Shown: positions 1 through 5,691 of the stretch, one piece after another
Layout: each line of letters opens with the position of its first letter
How positions within the stretch are numbered: position 1 is the first letter of the stretch
Origin: Firmicutes bacterium UBA7709
GTDB taxonomy: Bacteria > Bacillota_A > Clostridia > Peptostreptococcales > Anaerovoracaceae
Length of the DNA: 6,673 nucleotides
NCBI GenBank assembly: GCA_002482405.1
Contig: DLFX01000050.1
Coordinates: 9,985-16,657, forward strand
Direction of reading: 5' to 3'
Notes under the pieces: model-generated
Databases searched by the model: none
What the model was told of the DNA's origin: nothing
What the model saw: only the letters and a program-made list of their open reading frames with translations
Program-made: the position numbers and the translations under genes

Positions 1-293
1 TCCTGGATTCAAAGGCTCTCGGCCAGGAATTGACCGTGCTGATGAACCTCAGCCTTGAAAATCCCCGGGATACAAAGGAATTCTTCGAAATGGTAGGCAG
101 GGAGCAGGAAATCCTGGAATGCCATTATGTGACCGGCGAATACGATTACATATTGAGCATCACGACCAAAAACACCGCAACCCTGGAAGCGCTGATGAAC
201 CGGATCAAGGCGATTCCGGGCATCAAGAGGACGCAGACCAACGTCGTGCTGTCCAGCCTGAAGCATATGTACAGCGTTTCGCCGCCGAAATAG
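1..293 (+). CDS. Lrp/AsnC-family transcriptional regulator, C-terminal part (5' truncated by window)
   Basis: The reading frame is open from the left edge (first full codon at 3) to a TAG at 291-293, giving 96 visible residues. They match the ligand-binding (RAM) half of Lrp/AsnC regulators. There is a beta strand after a 'LDSKALG' linker, a segment like the family's 'E.V.EC+.vTGeyDyil.i' core ('LECHYVTGEYDYILSI', about residues 39-54 of the visible part), and a final helix-strand unit with 'IPGIKRTQTNVVLSS'. Proteins of this family are usually about 140-160 residues, with an N-terminal winged helix-turn-helix of about 60 residues. That DNA-binding part must lie to the left of the window. The 'GEYDY' segment is where effectors, often amino acids, bind in the family. 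The gene converges with the DMT permease gene, whose stop codon lies 3 bp away. The TTG at 30 is not a start, because the conserved frame continues upstream of it. The family call is firm; the effector and targets are unknown. Confidence 0.88.
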   Translation, partial: LDSKALGQELTVLMNLSLENPRDTKEFFEMVGREQEILECHYVTGEYDYILSITTKNTATLEALMNRIKAIPGIKRTQTNVVLSSLKHMYSVSPPK

Positions 294-296
294 ATT

Positions 297-1214
297 TTAA
301 CTTTTTTTCATGCCCGGAATATTTGTGCCGATAACGCCCATCACAATCAGTATGGTGCATACCAGGTGATATATCATGAACGGCTCCTGCCTTATCGCAA
401 TGCCCGCAATAATGGAGATGAGCAGGGACAGGTTTCCAAACACGGTTCCCTTTACGGCCTCCAGATGAGAGAGAGCATATGTAATAAGGGAAGAAGTGAG
501 CAGCATGCACGGGATGCCAAGATAGAGGACAGCCAGAAGGAAAGTATGGCCGGAGCCAGAGGTGAATGGCGAAATATAGTAATGGAAGCTGAAAATTCCC
601 TTTGATGCCGCGATGATAAAGCCGAGCAGATTAAAAACGATACAGCCGAATATCGCGATGAAGCATCCGACTTCGGGAGCTTTGAAGTCTTTGCGCACAT
701 AGCGCATAAACACATTGCTGAAACCCATGGAGAGGCTTGAAAGAAGCAGCAGAAGGAAACCTATGGGATTTATCTTCCCAAAACCGGCAGAGCCCCAGAC
801 ATAAAGGAGAATGATGCCGAATACCGTCACCAGTATCGATATGTTCTGAACGAACACCGTCTTTTCCTTGAGCATGAAATATGCGATGATCTGGACAAAA
901 ATCGGAACCACGGCGAACACGATGCCCCCTTCGATGGAGGTGGCCATTGTCAGCCCAAGGGCCTGGATTCCCATGAAGCCTAAATAAAATGAAGCGGCCA
1001 GGAAAAGGCCTCTCAGGTCCTTTCCTTTAAAGCTAAAGCGGACAAAACCGAGAGCGATCAGAATCAATGCCGCGGCACAGCCCATGTCATACCGCCATGA
1101 AAGCGTCAAAAGAGGAGTGGTGATGCCCAGGCACGTCTTGGTCCCAAGATAGGTGAAACCCACGATGGTCGCGTAGGCAATTGCTGCTGCATATGCCTTT
1201 TTATTAATATCCAT
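297..1214 (-). CDS. EamA/DMT-superfamily permease (10-TM drug/metabolite transporter)
   Basis: This is a 305-residue, strongly hydrophobic inner-membrane protein with roughly ten predicted helices in two five-helix halves, the normal architecture and length of EamA-type DMT permeases. Visible family marks are an N-terminal helix leading to 'GFTYLGTK', a 'SWRY' segment, 'ATSIEGGIVFAVVPIFVQIIA' (the conserved helix 3-4 region), and 'LEAVKGTVFGNLSLLISIIAG' in the second half, ending in a short basic tail (KKS). Such proteins export or import small metabolites; the substrate cannot be read from the sequence. The ATG at 1212-1214 is preferred: the protein then begins MDINKK, and a G-rich stretch (GGGGGAAG, about 1223-1230) lies about 8-11 nt upstream. 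An in-frame TTG at 1254-1256 lies inside a hairpin arm, and an ATG at 1230-1232 has no ribosome binding site. The gene follows the thiolase on the same strand. Lrp-type regulators often control exporters, so a link to the convergent gene at the left edge is possible but unproven. Confidence 0.88.
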   Translation of the reverse strand: MDINKKAYAAAIAYATIVGFTYLGTKTCLGITTPLLTLSWRYDMGCAAALILIALGFVRFSFKGKDLRGLFLAASFYLGFMGIQALGLTMATSIEGGIVFAVVPIFVQIIAYFMLKEKTVFVQNISILVTVFGIILLYVWGSAGFGKINPIGFLLLLLSSLSMGFSNVFMRYVRKDFKAPEVGCFIAIFGCIVFNLLGFIIAASKGIFSFHYYISPFTSGSGHTFLLAVLYLGIPCMLLTSSLITYALSHLEAVKGTVFGNLSLLISIIAGIAIRQEPFMIYHLVCTILIVMGVIGTNIPGMKKS

Positions 1215-1242
1215 ACGAAATTCTTCCCCCATTGCATAGTTC

Positions 1243-1279
1243 AGGGGCTGCAGCAATTTTTAGTCTTGCTGCAGCCCCT
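1243..1279 (-). terminator. Perfect 14-bp hairpin between thiolase and permease genes (terminator or attenuator)
   Basis: The arms AGGGGCTGCAGCAA (1243-1256) and TTGCTGCAGCCCCT (1266-1279) are exact inverted complements around a 9-nt loop. Transcribed leftward, the hairpin starts 27 nt after the thiolase stop codon and ends 28 nt before the permease ATG. The 3' side on the minus strand (GAACTATG) is not U-rich, so it does not look like a classical intrinsic terminator for the thiolase transcript. On the plus strand it is followed by TTTAT, but no plus-strand gene reads into it. It could be a weak terminator, a transcript-stabilising 3' end or a read-through attenuator. The hairpin is certain; its role is inferred. 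Confidence 0.6.
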
Positions 1280-1306
1280 TTATATGCCATGTATCCTTTA
1301 TTCTTC

Positions 1307-2485
1307 TTATCTTTCTACTACCATTGACGTTCCCTGACCGCCGCCGATGCAAAGGGTCGCGAGGCCGTACTTGGAATCTCTCTTCGTCATTTCATAGATC
1401 AGCGTGATCAGGATCCTGGCTCCGGATGCCCCGATGGGGTGGCCGAGAGCGATGGCTCCGCCGTTAACGTTCAGCTTGGACGAATCGAATCCCAGATCCT
1501 TTCCAACAGCTACGGACTGTGCTGCGAAGGCTTCGTTCGCTTCGATGAGATCCATATCGCCAACGGTCAGGCCGGCTTTTTCCAGAGCGTTCTTTGACGC
1601 GGGAACAGGGCCGATTCCCATGATTTGAGGATCAACGCCTGCGGAAGCATAGGACTTGACCTTGCACAGATACTTTAGTCCCAGGGAATCCGCCTTTTCC
1701 TTGGACATTACGATCAACGCAGCGCCGCTGTCGTTGATCCCGGAGGCGTTGGCCGCCGTAACGATGCCGTCCTTCTTAAACGAAGGCTTCAATTTTGCCG
1801 CGGTTTCCATCGTAGCTCCAAACCTCGGGAATTCGTCGGTATCAAAGATGACCGGATCGCCTTTTCTCTGGGGAATCTCTACGGGCACGATTTCATCCTT
1901 GAACTTTCCTGCTTTGATCGCAGCTTCCGCCTTATTCTGGGACGCGGTTGCAAACTGGTCCAGCTCTTCTCTTGTAAGGCCCCACTGCTCTACGATATTT
2001 TCAGCGGTAATACCCATATGATAATGATGGAAGGCGTCTGTCAACCCGTCGTTGATCATCATGTCAACCATCTTCGCGTCGCCCATTCTGGCGCCCCATC
2101 TTGCGGTGGGCATAACATATCCTGACTGGCTCATGCTTTCCGCTCCGCCTGCGAGGATGCAGTCCGCATCTCCGGCTTTGATGATCTGAGCGGCAAGGCT
2201 TACCGTTCTGAGACCGGATCCGCAGACCTTGTTTAAGGTCATCGCGGGTACTTCCTTCGGAACTCCGGCCGCCATGGCGATCTGTCTCGCGACATTCTGT
2301 CCCAGTCCGCCCTGAAGAACGTTTCCTAAAATAACTTCGTCAATGATGGCAGGATCGATTCCCGCTCTCTTGATCGCTTCTTTCGCCGCGATCGCTCCTA
2401 ACGTAACGGCAGGGACATCTTTCAGTGCTCCGCCAAAGCTGCCAATCGGGGTTCTTGCCGCACTTACGATAACTACTTCTCTCAT
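1307..2485 (-). CDS. thlA: Acetyl-CoA acetyltransferase (biosynthetic thiolase)
   Basis: This enzyme condenses two acetyl-CoA to acetoacetyl-CoA and CoA in the cytoplasm, and the reaction is reversible. It is the entry step to butyrate/butanol formation or the last step of acetoacetate breakdown. The product is 392 residues, the standard thiolase length. All catalytic elements are visible: nucleophile Cys88 in 'NKVCGSG', the 'NEAF' motif with Asn317, His349 in '[16 protein letters not shown]', and Cys379 in 'CIGGGQG'. The N-terminus '[18 protein letters not shown]' and the '[10 protein letters not shown]' stretch (about 155-164) resemble clostridial ThlA. The ATG at 2483-2485 is chosen because AGGAGGAG lies 5 nt upstream. 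A 39-codon upstream extension in the same frame has no thiolase homology and covers the promoter. No other acyl-CoA pathway gene is adjacent, so a degradative (atoB-like) assignment cannot be excluded; the symbol follows clostridial usage. In Clostridium acetobutylicum ThlA, equivalent cysteines Cys88 and Cys378 form a redox-switch disulphide. Both cysteines are present here, so the same regulation is possible but not shown. Confidence 0.95.
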   Translation of the reverse strand: MREVVIVSAARTPIGSFGGALKDVPAVTLGAIAAKEAIKRAGIDPAIIDEVILGNVLQGGLGQNVARQIAMAAGVPKEVPAMTLNKVCGSGLRTVSLAAQIIKAGDADCILAGGAESMSQSGYVMPTARWGARMGDAKMVDMMINDGLTDAFHHYHMGITAENIVEQWGLTREELDQFATASQNKAEAAIKAGKFKDEIVPVEIPQRKGDPVIFDTDEFPRFGATMETAAKLKPSFKKDGIVTAANASGINDSGAALIVMSKEKADSLGLKYLCKVKSYASAGVDPQIMGIGPVPASKNALEKAGLTVGDMDLIEANEAFAAQSVAVGKDLGFDSSKLNVNGGAIALGHPIGASGARILITLIYEMTKRDSKYGLATLCIGGGQGTSMVVER

Positions 2486-2597
2486 AGTTACTCCTCCTCT
2501 AAATTCTCTCTTAAACTCATCATACTCATATTTATTGGATAAAAAAACATTATACAGTATACCGGGGAAGGAAAACACTCCTCCCTCAAATGCTAAT

Positions 2598-2625
2598 ATC
2601 ATATCATGATTCCGGGAAAAAACAA
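2598..2625 (-). promoter_or_regulatory. Probable sigma-A promoter of the thiolase gene
   Basis: On the minus strand, a TTGTTT -35 box (2620-2625) is followed after 16 nt by TATGAT (2598-2603), giving a leader of about 105 nt before the thiolase ATG. A second possible -10, TATAAT at 2549-2554, would give a leader of about 55 nt but has no good -35 at 16-18 nt. The 234-bp gap (2486-2719) is AT-rich and holds no gene. Which box is used cannot be settled by inspection. Confidence 0.5.
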
Positions 2626-2708
2626 GACCTTAACAAAAAGTCGCAAAATTCTCATTTAGGCAATATATTTTAGCAGAATTGCTGTTTTGGAAAAAATATT
2701 CAGCAAAT

Positions 2709-2722
2709 TGATAAATTTATCA
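2709..2722. repeat. 14-bp perfect palindrome at the end of the DUF2156 gene
   Basis: TGATAAATTTATCA is an exact palindrome overlapping the TGA stop of the DUF2156 gene (2720-2722). It lies about 85 bp upstream of the proposed thiolase -35. All but four of its bases are A/T and it has no loop, so it is more like a dimeric-protein binding site than a terminator. The flanks (TTTG on one side, AT on the other on the minus strand) give some resemblance to CRP/FNR- or Rex-type half sites, but the spacing fits neither. It may be fortuitous in AT-rich DNA. Confidence 0.3.
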
Positions 2723-3658
2723 CAAATCTTCCTTAAAAATTGCTATATAGCTTTCCACCAGTTTAACGGGCTTGTATGAAAGTTTCGCCTTTCTCAGGCC
2801 TGGAATCCCCATATCCTCTTCCCTGTTGACGTATTTTATCCCGGGTTCCATATGTTTGCAGAACTCGTTGTTGATCAGCTGATAGAGTCCTCTGTAATCG
2901 GTATTCGCCTTTTCCACATGCACGTCCACGGTGTTTTTGTTGATTTTGCCCGCGACACACAGCGCTTCGATCTTTCCGTCGATGAGGATCGCCGACGAAA
3001 GATAGCCTACCGCCTCCAGGTTGTTGAAAACATCTACCATGGCGCGCTCTTCCATCCTCAGAAGCTCCATCTCGTGTTCCGGGATATTCTTCCTGGCGTT
3101 GAATTCGCGGATAAATTGCATTGCCTTCCCCGCCATCGCCGACGTCATCGTCACGTATTCATACTTGTAATGGTTCAGGAAATAATTCAGGTGGTTTTTC
3201 TTGCTGTGATAGTCCCTACCCTTCAATTCAACCAGGTCCTGCAGCCGATAGAGGTAATCGTAGTTGGGGCGGTCGTCAAAGAACCGCAGCTCGCCCGGGC
3301 AGGCCGCCTCTATGATATCCATCATATTGAAAGGCATCAGCCTGATGCTGAATATATATCCTTTCTCCTCAAATATTCTCTTTGCTTCTTTAATCGTCTC
3401 ATTCAGCGATTTCAGATCGTAAGCTCCGGTTTTGGTGAGGGGCGGAAACAGGAAAGGCTCCTCCTTGTCCGTCTCCAAATGGCTGAGTCCCGCAATACAT
3501 AAGTAATCGCCGATGATCTTCCAGCTAAAATTATTGATATTCCGCCACATGTAAAGAGAGGTAAAGGAAATTCCGGAGGTTCCGTATTCAAAGCTCCCCA
3601 GGTATTCTTCGAGGAGCGGTCTCTCTTCTATCGTGATGCGGTTTTCAAACATGAACAT
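2720..3658 (-). CDS. DUF2156 / LPG-synthase-C-like protein (stand-alone GNAT-type domain)
   Basis: This is a soluble 312-residue protein without transmembrane segments. It resembles the clostridial 'phosphatidylglycerol lysyltransferase domain-containing' proteins, built like the catalytic C-terminal part of MprF (two GNAT-like folds). Recognisable blocks are 'SFTSLYMWR' near residue 31, 'DYLYRLQDLVELKGRDYHSK' followed by a Lys-Asn-His-rich stretch (134-160), 'VHVEKANTDYRGLYQLINNEF' (246-266), and 'YVNREEDMGIPGLRKAKLSY' (276-295). These are the segments that carry the aminoacyl-transfer fold in the family. Because the MprF flippase helices are missing, membrane-lipid aminoacylation should not be assumed; transfer from an aminoacyl-tRNA or acyl-CoA to another acceptor is possible. 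The start is MFMFENR at 3656-3658, with a modest AAAGG 7 nt upstream; the second Met, two codons on, is an alternative. It lies 60 bp downstream of the cysteine hydrolase with no strong terminator between, so it may be the last gene of a surE operon. Confidence 0.75.
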   Translation of the reverse strand: MFMFENRITIEERPLLEEYLGSFEYGTSGISFTSLYMWRNINNFSWKIIGDYLCIAGLSHLETDKEEPFLFPPLTKTGAYDLKSLNETIKEAKRIFEEKGYIFSIRLMPFNMMDIIEAACPGELRFFDDRPNYDYLYRLQDLVELKGRDYHSKKNHLNYFLNHYKYEYVTMTSAMAGKAMQFIREFNARKNIPEHEMELLRMEERAMVDVFNNLEAVGYLSSAILIDGKIEALCVAGKINKNTVDVHVEKANTDYRGLYQLINNEFCKHMEPGIKYVNREEDMGIPGLRKAKLSYKPVKLVESYIAIFKEDL

Positions 3659-3718
3659 TGTTACGCCTTTCTAAGATTGCTTCTATTTAGGGCATTTGAC
3701 CCCGTCGCTTCAGTTCTT

Positions 3719-4306
3719 TTATTTTACCAGCGCTGAAATCTGCTTGAAGCCCGGTTCCTTCGCCCCCCGAAGCAGCTCAAACAGGATGGATTCACTGGTG
3801 GTGCCGACGGCTCCGGCGTCTCCCATTCTGCGCTGGGAATACTTTTTATCATTGTTGCTTCTCGATGAAATGCAATCGTTGGCAATAAAAACAGTATACC
3901 CGTTTTCGAGGAGATCAATCACGGTCTGCTGTACGCACACGTGGGCTTCGACTCCTGCGATGATCACCGTCTTTCTTCCCAGTTTTTTCAGAGCTTCCAC
4001 AAAAGCCGGTTCTCCCATGGCGCTGAAGCTTGTCTTTTCAATAGGCTGAAATTCGGCCGCGGCCTCTTCCTCTCCCACCGGTTCGGTCAGCGCCTCTGCA
4101 AGGTCGGAAACGGTAGGTCCCAGACCTTTTGTATATTGCTGTGTCATGATGACGGGAACGCCCAGAATCCGGCAGCCTTTTACCAGCTTTACCGCGGCCG
4201 CCTCCACTTCGTCTCCGTTTTTCATGGCGGGCATAAGCCTTTCCTGAAAATCAATCCCCACCAGCACTGCGTCTTCTTTTTTCAATTTTAATACTTGATT
4301 CCCCAT
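3719..4306 (-). CDS. Isochorismatase-family cysteine hydrolase (YcaC-like)
   Basis: This 195-residue cytoplasmic enzyme is of the isochorismatase-like alpha/beta hydrolase family, whose members cleave amides, ureas, N-carbamoyl groups or vinyl ethers. The family's catalytic triad is visible: Asp19 in 'VLVGIDFQERL', Lys91 in 'PIEKTSFSA', and Cys124 in 'GVEAHVCVQQT', where Val119-Glu120 would be the usual cis-peptide. The length is normal (about 180-210). The substrate cannot be named; the sequence resembles the broad 'YcaC-related amidohydrolase / hydrolase' group rather than entB, pncA or biuret hydrolase in particular. The start is the ATG at 4304-4306, 7 nt after a very strong GAGGAGGT. That site and the start codon lie inside the 3' end of surE, so the two genes overlap by 19 bp (4288-4306) in different frames, which implies translational coupling. 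The stop is TAA at 3719-3721. Confidence 0.9.
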   Translation of the reverse strand: MGNQVLKLKKEDAVLVGIDFQERLMPAMKNGDEVEAAAVKLVKGCRILGVPVIMTQQYTKGLGPTVSDLAEALTEPVGEEEAAAEFQPIEKTSFSAMGEPAFVEALKKLGRKTVIIAGVEAHVCVQQTVIDLLENGYTVFIANDCISSRSNNDKKYSQRRMGDAGAVGTTSESILFELLRGAKEPGFKQISALVK

Positions 4307-5052
4307 GTTTTGACCTCCTCAATCAATTTAAAGCTTGTTAAATCATAGTGCAGCGGCGTTATGGTCGCATATCCTTCCTGCATGGCTATGACGTCGATAT
4401 CCTCAGGCAGATCCTCGTAGACCACCGGCGTTCCGGAATACCAGTATTCCATTTCACCGCTTTCATTCCTTTTCGGTTCAAACCACTCCTCGTATTCCCT
4501 GGCGCCGAGCCGCGCGATTTTCAGGCCTTTGATTTCCGACGGCGGAATGTTCGGCACATTGATGTTCAAAACCGTGTTTGCGTCCATCTTTCCCGCGGCC
4601 GCTTTCACCGTCTTGACCGCCAGCTCGCAGGCCGCCTCAAAGCTAGCGGGATGATGATCGTTCACAGATACCGCGATGGACGGAAGCCCGCAGATGCACC
4701 CTTCGATGGCGGCGGAAACCGTTCCGGAATAAAGGGTATCGGTTCCGTAATTCCCCCCGTGGTTGATTCCCGAGCACACCATATGGATTTTGACGCCTTC
4801 CTCAGCCAGCATTTTCAGACCAAGCTTTACGCAGTCGGCAGGCGTCCCCGTAATTTCCCAGGCTTTTTTGGCGTTGGGGAACTCCATTTCCCGCATCTTA
4901 ATGGGTTTTCCTACGGTGATGCCGTGTCCGCAGGCGCTCCTTTGCGTATTCGGCGCGCAGACATAGATATTCGCAATCTGTGACAGGGCCCGCGCAAGCT
5001 CTTTAATTCCCTTCGCGTCGATCCCGTCGTCATTGGCAATTAATATATTCAT
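4288..5052 (-). CDS. surE: 5'/3'-nucleotidase SurE
   Basis: This 254-residue SurE-family phosphatase dephosphorylates nucleoside monophosphates and, in some members, short polyphosphate, using a divalent metal. The metal-site motifs are present: 'IANDDGI' with Asp8 and Asp9, Ser39 in 'APNTQRSACGHGIT', and Asn97 in 'SGINHGGNYGTD', followed by 'YSGTVSAAIEG', all typical of the family. 'TGTPADCVKLGL' (69-80) is also conserved. The start at 5050-5052 is chosen over an ATG four codons upstream because GGAGG (5058-5062) lies 5 nt before it and overlaps that upstream ATG; the protein then begins MNILIANDDG, as family members do. It is the first gene of the leftward unit, with the cysteine hydrolase overlapping its end. 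Its promoter sits in the divergent region. Roles proposed for SurE are nucleotide-pool housekeeping and stationary-phase survival; nothing here narrows that down. Confidence 0.95.
   Translation of the reverse strand: MNILIANDDGIDAKGIKELARALSQIANIYVCAPNTQRSACGHGITVGKPIKMREMEFPNAKKAWEITGTPADCVKLGLKMLAEEGVKIHMVCSGINHGGNYGTDTLYSGTVSAAIEGCICGLPSIAVSVNDHHPASFEAACELAVKTVKAAAGKMDANTVLNINVPNIPPSEIKGLKIARLGAREYEEWFEPKRNESGEMEYWYSGTPVVYEDLPEDIDVIAMQEGYATITPLHYDLTSFKLIEEVKTWGIKY
4311..4320 (-). promoter_or_regulatory. Strong ribosome binding site of the cysteine hydrolase, inside surE
   Basis: On the minus strand GAGGAGGTCA lies within the last codons of surE, 7 nt upstream of the hydrolase ATG when measured from GAGGAGGT. 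The site lies inside the upstream coding sequence, so ribosomes finishing surE pass over it. This fixes the hydrolase start and suggests coupling. Confidence 0.8.
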
Positions 5053-5104
5053 AACAACCTCCATTATCAGCGTATTTGCCGCCGGTTTACCGACAGACCT
5101 AATT

Positions 5105-5113
5105 ATTATACCA
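5105..5113 (-). promoter_or_regulatory. Extended -10 promoter of surE
   Basis: On the minus strand TGGTATAAT is a perfect extended -10 (TGn plus TATAAT), placing a start site near 5098 and a leader of about 46 nt before the surE ATG. No good -35 is seen at 16-18 nt, as is common for extended -10 promoters. A second weaker extended -10, TGATATACT, lies further upstream (about 5134-5142). Confidence 0.6.
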
Positions 5114-5156
5114 CCGATTTTTCATTTTAATAGTATATCACATTTTCCCCTCCGGT

Positions 5157-5187
5157 CTATCCATTTTCATCAAGGGCTATCCATTTT
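5157..5187. repeat. Direct repeat of 11 bp, 20-bp period, in the divergent promoter region
   Basis: CTATCCATTTT occurs at 5157-5167 and again at 5177-5187, so the copies are 20 bp apart, close to two turns of the helix. The pair lies between the surE promoter (5105-5113) and the promoter of the P-II-like operon (5238-5266). This is a plausible tandem operator for a regulator controlling one or both directions. The repeat is seen directly; a binding role is inference. Confidence 0.5.
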
Positions 5188-5237
5188 TACCCTTTTTTGA
5201 ATTTTCTGCTTTTTTGTCCTGACGGAGAGGTATTGCC

Positions 5238-5266
5238 TTGAAATAATACGAAGTTTAAGATATAAT
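5238..5266 (+). promoter_or_regulatory. Near-consensus sigma-A promoter of the P-II-like/DUF1538 operon
   Basis: TTGAAA (5238-5243), an exact 17-nt spacer, then TATAAT (5261-5266): only one base from the full consensus. The predicted start is near 5273, leaving about 48 nt of leader before the first gene. T-tracts and AT-rich DNA just upstream (5184-5215) could act as an UP-element or bend. It is the best promoter in the window and implies strong basal transcription unless repressed. Confidence 0.85.
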
Positions 5267-5320
5267 TATGATATTATCGTTATGACATAGGAGAAACAGG
5301 AAGGAGATCGTATACAAGCA

Positions 5321-5677
5321 ATGGACGATATGAGGCCAAGCGGAATCAAGAGGATAAAGCTCCTGATCGTGATCGTTGACAGGGGATACGGTGATGAAGT
5401 CGCCGCGACACTGCGGGAAAACGAGGTCACCTTCAATTTCATTTCTCCGGCGTATTGCGCCGCCGGATCCCAGCTCATGGACTATCTCGGATTGACGGAT
5501 CTGGAAAGAGATCTGGTTTTCAGCATCGTTTCCGAACACATTGCCCATGACGTCCTGAATAAGATTTTATATAAGTTCAACCTCGACAAGCCCAGCAAGG
5601 GGATCGCCTTTACCATTCCGATCTGCGGTGTCAGCGGTCCTTTGGCGCTTCGCTATATGGTCGGCTTGCAGGAATAG
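5321..5677 (+). CDS. P-II-like (GlnB-fold) regulatory protein, first of a tandem pair
   Basis: This 118-residue cytoplasmic protein has the beta-alpha-beta-beta-alpha-beta layout of P-II proteins. Strand 1 is 'KLLIVIV' (13-19) with the turn 'DRGYGDEV', helix 1 spans about 24-34, strand 2 'TFNFISP' (37-43), a T-loop-like stretch 44-62 ('AYCAAGSQLMDYLGLTD'), strand 3 'DLVFSIV', helix 2 about 72-85, and strand 4 'KGIAFTIPI' (93-101). It aligns with the next gene product across its length ('IV[DN]RG[YF].D.V' and 'KG..F..PI'). It lacks the canonical P-II T-loop with the uridylylated tyrosine and the usual B-loop 'GKIGDGKIFV', so it is a divergent family member. The sensed ligand is unknown. The start codon is ATG at 5321; the nearest purine-rich site, AGGAAGGAG (5298-5306), is 14 nt away, a long spacing, so the exact start is slightly uncertain. 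A second P-II-like gene follows after 14 bp, then a DUF1538 membrane protein, suggesting regulation of that protein. Confidence 0.72.
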   Translation: MDDMRPSGIKRIKLLIVIVDRGYGDEVAATLRENEVTFNFISPAYCAAGSQLMDYLGLTDLERDLVFSIVSEHIAHDVLNKILYKFNLDKPSKGIAFTIPICGVSGPLALRYMVGLQE

Positions 5678-5684
5678 GAAGGAG
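5677..5684 (+). promoter_or_regulatory. Ribosome binding site fixing a TTG start
   Basis: GGAAGGAG begins on the last base of the preceding TAG stop and ends 7 nt before the TTG at 5692-5694. No ATG or GTG is in a competing position, so the TTG is the start of the second P-II-like gene. Confidence 0.75.
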
Positions 5685-5691
5685 TGGTTTT

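Noticed and set aside
30..293. Complete small protein starting at TTG 30
   Set aside because: The Lrp/AsnC frame and homology continue upstream to the window edge, so this is a truncated larger gene.
1215..1256. Extended start of the permease at TTG 1254-1256
   Set aside because: The TTG lies in a hairpin arm, there is no ribosome binding site, and the extra 14 residues do not look like a DMT N-terminus.
2486..2602. Thiolase extended by 39 N-terminal residues
   Set aside because: The extension covers the ribosome binding site and promoter-like boxes, and thiolases begin at the '[11 protein letters not shown]' segment.
2630..2636. Rex-like half site TTAACAA near the thiolase -35
   Set aside because: The matching left half (TTGTTAA at 4-nt spacing) is absent, so only half of the known Rex site is present.
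2852..3502. 216-residue plus-strand reading frame opposite the DUF2156 gene
   Set aside because: It is antisense to a gene with clear family motifs, has no ribosome binding site and resembles no known protein.
4348..4983. 211-residue plus-strand reading frame opposite surE
   Set aside because: It is an antisense shadow of surE, with Arg/His-rich composition typical of such shadows.
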